A stretch of 43,326 nt of DNA from Reyranella sp. GTDB taxonomy: Bacteria; Pseudomonadota; Alphaproteobacteria; Reyranellales; Reyranellaceae. Every line of letters begins with the position of its first letter. The first letter of the stretch is position 1. Position numbers and translations under genes: made by a program. Positions 40,574 through 43,326 of this stretch are shown one piece after another. The stretch covers positions 1-43,326 of the forward strand of contig JAIEOV010000071.1 of the NCBI GenBank assembly GCA_019750135.1. Reading direction: 5' to 3'. The notes below the pieces were generated by a model that was not told the origin of the DNA, did no database searches, and saw nothing but the letters and a program-made list of their open reading frames with translations.

Positions 40574-41320
40574 CTAAAGCCCCTGCCCGCCCGCCACCGA
40601 GATGGCCTGCCCGGTCACCCATGCCGCGAGCGGCGATGCCAGGAACAGCGCCACGTTGGCGACCTCCTCGGCATGGCCCATGCGGCCGAACGGGATGGAT
40701 GCCAAGGTGGCGTTGTAGAGCTTGGGATCGTTGGTCTTGCGGCGATCCCACACGCCGCCCGGGAACTCGATCGAGCCGGGGGCGATGCAGTTCACGCGCA
40801 CGCGGTCCTTGGCGTACATCGCGGCCTGCGTGGTGGTGTAGTGGACCACCGCGGCCTTGATGGCGCCGTAGGGCGGCTGGCGCGCCGCAGGATGGAAAGC
40901 CGCGATCGAGGAGATGTTCACCACGCTGCCTTGGACCTGCTTCAGCGCCGGATAGGCCTCCTGCGTGGCATGCACGATCGCCATCATGTCGACCGCGAGA
41001 TTGGCGCCCCAGCCCTTGTCGTCGTCCGACGAGCCGAAGGCCGAGGCGTTGTTGACCAGGAAATCGACGCCGCCCAAGGCGGCGACCGCGTCCTTCACGT
41101 AGCCACGCACGGCGTCGCCCTGGGCCAGATCGGCGCTGGCGGCGTGGGCCTTGCGGCCGAGCTTGGCGATCTCGGCCTTGGTCTCCTCGAGCGCCTTGGG
41201 GTCACGGGCGCAGATCGAGACGTCGCCGCCCGCCGCCGCGAAGCCCAGGGCGATCGCCTTGCCGATGCCGCGGCTGCCGCCGCAGACAATTGCCTTCTTG
41301 CCCGTGAAATCGATGTTCAT
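40574..41320 (-). CDS. SDR-family oxidoreductase (tandem copy B)
   Basis: 248 residues with the same motifs as its neighbour: CGGSRGIGKAIALGF, NNAS, NISSIAAF with the catalytic Ser, PPYGAIKAAV with Tyr/Lys, and the same last residues VAGGQGL. The lid segment reads WDRRKTNDPKLYNATL where copy A has WDGVKARNPKFYDDVL. Recent tandem duplication with selection or drift at the lid. The 28-bp spacer after its stop contains three short direct repeats of the type CCTAAAGGCCCC. Start ATG 41320 is preceded by AAGGAGCAAGG. Confidence 0.92.
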   Translation of the reverse strand: MNIDFTGKKAIVCGGSRGIGKAIALGFAAAGGDVSICARDPKALEETKAEIAKLGRKAHAASADLAQGDAVRGYVKDAVAALGGVDFLVNNASAFGSSDDDKGWGANLAVDMMAIVHATQEAYPALKQVQGSVVNISSIAAFHPAARQPPYGAIKAAVVHYTTTQAAMYAKDRVRVNCIAPGSIEFPGGVWDRRKTNDPKLYNATLASIPFGRMGHAEEVANVALFLASPLAAWVTGQAISVAGGQGL

Positions 41321-41338
41321 GAAAGCCTTGCTCCTTGC

Positions 41339-41581
41339 TCAACGCTGATTGACGCAGACGGCCGAGAGGACCGGGGCGGGCGAGCCGTCGCTTCGCACCG
41401 CACCGCCCGTACCCGGCGCCGCCGGGGTGCGCACCGTATCGCCAGAGGCGGCCAGCCGGCGCGCATCGTTGCGCAACTCGGACAGGGCGATCTCGCACGC
41501 CTGCCGCGTCGCGAAAGCGACCTGGTAGCTGGTGGTCGAATTGCCGCCCAGGAACCAGGTCACCAGCAACAGGTATTCCAT
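41339..41581 (-). CDS. Small 80-residue protein, unknown function
   Basis: ATG 41581 follows GGGGGCAG. The protein begins MEYLLLVTWFLGGNSTTSYQ, with a short hydrophobic N-terminus that could be a membrane anchor or uncleaved signal. It then has one Cys-containing helix (ATRQACEIALSELRNDARRL) and a Cys four residues before the C-terminus. No family is recognised. It is the first gene of the minus-strand run into SDR copy B (18 bp apart) and divergent from the LivK-like gene. Confidence 0.65.
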   Translation of the reverse strand: MEYLLLVTWFLGGNSTTSYQVAFATRQACEIALSELRNDARRLAASGDTVRTPAAPGTGGAVRSDGSPAPVLSAVCVNQR

Positions 41582-41672
41582 TTGTTCTGCCCCCACCCGT
41601 CGGCAGCAATACAACCACGCCGCCCCGGCTTGTGCTAGGATTTGGCAAAAGAACGACGTTTGGGAGGAAGTG

Positions 41673-42887
41673 ATGCAATACGTGAAAGCCGCTGCGGCGG
41701 CAGCGTTGGCGTGCGTCCTGTTCAGCGTTCCCGCGTTCAGTCAGAACAATGCCGTAAAGATCGGCGTGCTGGACGACATGTCCGGCCCCTATGCCGAGAA
41801 CACTGGGCCGGGCGACGTCGCCGCCGTGCGCTTCGCCATCGCCGATTTCGGCGGCTCGGTGCTCGGCAAGCCGATCGAGCTGGTGACCGCCGACTTCCAG
41901 AGCAAGGTCGATGTCGGCGTCGGCATCGCCAAGCGTTGGTACGACGACGAGAACGTCGACATGATCCTCGGCATCCCCAACTCGGCCATCGCGCTCGCCC
42001 TGGTGCGCATCGCCCAGGAGAAGAACCGCATCGTCATGCCGACGGCGGCGGCGACGTCGGAGCTCACCGGCAAGTCGTGCACGTCGCATTCGATCCATTG
42101 GATCTACGACACTTATGGCCAGACCAAAACCATCGTGAACGCCATCAGCAAGATGGGCGGCGACAATTCGTGGTTCTTCGTCACGGTCGACTACGCCTTC
42201 GGCCTCGCGGTCGAATCCGACGCCACCAGCTTCATCAAGGCGGCGGGCGGCAAGGTGGCGGGCTCGGTGCGCCATCCGCTGAACACCGCGGACTTCTCGT
42301 CGTACCTCCTGCAGGCGCAGGCCTCGAAGGCCCAGGGCCTGATGTTCGCCAACGGCGGTAACGACATCATCACCGGCGTCAAGCAGGCAGCCGAGTTCGG
42401 GCTGGCCAAGCAGGGCATGAGGATCAGCGCGCCGCTGGCGCAGTTCCCCGACATCCGCGGCGTCGGACTGAAGGTGGCGCAGGGCATCCTGATCTCGAGC
42501 CCGTTCTACTGGGACATGACGCCGGAAGCGCGCGCCTTCACCGACCGCTTCACCAAGGCGATCGGCCGACCGCCCTCCTTCATCCAGGCCGGCACCTACG
42601 GCGCCGTGCTGCACTACCTCAAGGCGGTGCAGGCCGCCGGCACCGACGAAGCCAAGGCCGTGATGGCCAAGATGAAGGAGCTGCCGATCAACGACTTCAT
42701 GACCAAGAACGGCAAGGTCCGCGAGGACGGCCGCGTGATCCGCGACATGTACCTCATGCAGGCCAAGACGCCCGAGGAATCCAAGGGCGAATGGGACCTG
42801 GTGAAGATGGTCGCGACGGTGCCTGGCAATGAAGCGTTTCGGCCGTTGAGCGAAGGTGGCTGTCCGCTGGTCGGGAAGGTGAACTAG
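41673..42887 (+). CDS. LivK-type ABC transporter substrate-binding protein
   Basis: 404 residues. ATG 41673 follows GGGAGGAAG. Signal peptide 1-23 ends SVPAFSQ. Mature domain is of the type-1 periplasmic binding fold (Peripla_BP_6): VKIGVLDDMSGPYAENTGPG, VDMILGIPNSAIALALVRIA, IHWIYDTYGQTKTIV, WFFVTVDYAFGLAVE and FIQAGTYGAVLHYLKAV. It would bind branched-chain amino acids, amides or aromatic acids in the periplasm. No permease or ATPase genes adjoin it. The orphan LivM-like permease at 19356 is far away and not clearly its partner. Confidence 0.92.
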   Translation: MQYVKAAAAAALACVLFSVPAFSQNNAVKIGVLDDMSGPYAENTGPGDVAAVRFAIADFGGSVLGKPIELVTADFQSKVDVGVGIAKRWYDDENVDMILGIPNSAIALALVRIAQEKNRIVMPTAAATSELTGKSCTSHSIHWIYDTYGQTKTIVNAISKMGGDNSWFFVTVDYAFGLAVESDATSFIKAAGGKVAGSVRHPLNTADFSSYLLQAQASKAQGLMFANGGNDIITGVKQAAEFGLAKQGMRISAPLAQFPDIRGVGLKVAQGILISSPFYWDMTPEARAFTDRFTKAIGRPPSFIQAGTYGAVLHYLKAVQAAGTDEAKAVMAKMKELPINDFMTKNGKVREDGRVIRDMYLMQAKTPEESKGEWDLVKMVATVPGNEAFRPLSEGGCPLVGKVN

Positions 42888-42914
42888 GCCCGGCATGCAG
42901 TGATCTTTGACCGC

Positions 42915-42936
42915 TCGGCAGTGCATGCACTGCCGA
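42915..42936. repeat. 22-bp perfect palindrome at the edge of repeat copy B
   Basis: TCGGCAGTGCA at 42915-42925 and its exact reverse complement at 42926-42936, with no spacer. On the minus strand it lies at the end of the putative transcript through copy B. The corresponding part of copy A is only an imperfect palindrome. It may be a hairpin ending the transcript or a protein-binding site. Confidence 0.7.
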
Positions 42937-43090
42937 CAGCGGCGTGGGAGGTTTCCGGGGTTTCCGGGGTTTCCGGCAGGGGACTTGGCGGGCCCTCGAG
43001 ATCGCACCGCTATCCGTTAGGCCTGTTTTCGAATTCAGATAGTTACGCAGTTTCACAACGAAGATCGCTCTCATCGAAGAGCCGGAGCCG
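42915..43090 (-). repeat. Unknown intergenic element, copy B
   Basis: Diverged copy of 35583-35737. In + strand order: palindrome (42915-42936), CAGCGGCG, three 9-bp units GAGGTTTCC-GGGGTTTCC-GGGGTTTCC (42948-42974), then CGAGATCGCACC, CTATCCGTTAGGCCT (43010-43024), a 60-bp variable part, and GAGCCGGAGCC (about 43079-43089). It sits 28 bp after the binding-protein stop and between convergent genes, as copy A does. A promoter at 43112-43139 reads through it on the minus strand. No coding potential is convincing. Confidence 0.6.
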
Positions 43091-43111
43091 TCGGGAGGCG
43101 TGGGCCAGGTT

Positions 43112-43139
43112 AGTATAACTACCGTGACAACAAAGTCAA
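43112..43139 (-). promoter_or_regulatory. Sigma70-type promoter reading into repeat copy B
   Basis: On the minus strand TTGACT (43134-43139), 16-bp spacer, TATACT (43112-43117). Each hexamer matches five of six consensus bases. It lies in a locally AT-rich island amid GC-rich DNA. Expected start near 43105, directly at the right edge of copy B. No ribosome site and gene follow before the end of the LivK-like gene, which it would meet antisense. Confidence 0.6.
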
Positions 43140-43281
43140 CTATGGTTCTCGTTTTTTGCGTCCCGTAAAGCGCAAAAATTGTCCGGGGTCGAGCCAGTGC
43201 CAGCAGTGCTCGCACCGCGCGAAGGGTCATCCTCCCGTCGCTTTTTTGTGCGTGAGCAGCGAGCGTCGTTGCGCTCGACGT

Positions 43282-43326
43282 TCAGGCCTTCAGAAGTTCA
43301 TCCACGAGCGCTTCGCACTCTTTCGT
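43282..43326 (-). CDS. Possible C-terminus of a gene cut by the right edge
   Basis: On the minus strand the last 14 codons read TKECEALVDELLKA and then TGA at 43282-43284. An amphipathic helix ending before a stop is compatible with a real gene, and a 6-bp hairpin (CGAGCG/CGCTCG) follows about 6 bp later. Too little is inside the window to name it. Confidence 0.3.
   Translation of the reverse strand, partial: TKECEALVDELLKA

Noticed and set aside
43149..43176. AT-containing hairpin TTTTTGCG/CGCAAAAA as an intrinsic terminator
   Set aside because: The T or A runs are inside the stem, not after a GC stem, so it does not fit the terminator pattern on either strand.
42754..43230. Minus-strand open frame of 158 codons covering repeat copy B
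   Set aside because: It runs antisense into the LivK-like gene, has no ribosome site, and its Lys-Pro-Arg repeats simply reflect the 9-bp DNA units. Copy A gives a similar peptide only where the 9-mers are.

Overview
The window reads as chromosomal DNA from a GC-rich alphaproteobacterium. The evidence is the AapJQMP-type amino-acid importer, a Bug-type substrate-binding protein, abundant crotonase, SDR, VOC and P450 genes, and densely packed genes on both strands. A soil or water bacterium of the Rhodospirillales/Hyphomicrobiales kind (Reyranella-like) is my inference from gene style, not a measurement. I see no rRNA, tRNA, CRISPR array, prophage or conjugation gene. The only mobile-element sequence recognised is the 3' end of an IS630-type transposase at the left edge.

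Layout. 1-4.6 kb: IS630 remnant, then a general L-amino-acid ABC importer (aapJQMP-like). 4.6-10.7 kb: rfbB on the + strand and a tightly overlapping minus-strand run (PTR1/FolM-like reductase, FolB, EamA transporter, WxcM/FdtA-like isomerase, sugar aminotransferase). Together with RfbB this run can make a dTDP-3-amino-3,6-dideoxyhexose. A luciferase-like oxidoreductase and two small lipoproteins lie between. 10.7-16.1 kb: an L-2-hydroxyglutarate-oxidase-like flavoprotein coupled to tandem lipoprotein hydrolases, OsmC, a nitronate-monooxygenase-like enzyme, and a tandem pair of small membrane proteins. 16.1-18.6 kb: divergent GST / MarR-MFS unit with tandem operators. 18.6-22.2 kb: VOC protein, orphan livM running into a decayed Bug gene, and two divergent enoyl-CoA hydratases, each followed by the same hairpin. 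22.2-28.7 kb: a PoxB-like TPP enzyme, an unrecognised 532-residue protein, a VOC fusion, and a P450 translationally coupled to a quinone oxidoreductase.

28.7-32.1 kb holds the most unusual gene set. It is a three-gene minus-strand operon of a periplasmic caspase-fold protein lacking both catalytic residues and carrying a peptidoglycan-binding domain, a membrane c-type-haem sensor ending in HAMP, and a soluble Ser/Thr kinase with a duplicated C-terminal domain. I propose it is an envelope/redox-to-phosphorylation signalling unit.

32.3-35.5 kb: carboxyltransferase and Bug receptor divergent from a TetR regulator, across a perfect inverted-repeat operator. 36-41.6 kb: DHA2 efflux pump, amidohydrolase, PEBP protein, YccF protein, two SDRs about 88% identical, and a small protein. 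41.7-42.9 kb: a LivK-like binding protein.

Two gene-free gaps between convergent gene ends (35530-36068 and 42888-43281) carry diverged copies of one unrecognised element of about 155-176 bp. Each copy has a good sigma70-type promoter upstream on the minus strand, which suggests a small RNA or a promoter-bearing repeat. Several strong palindromes with a CT-NN-AG tip sit just after stop codons.
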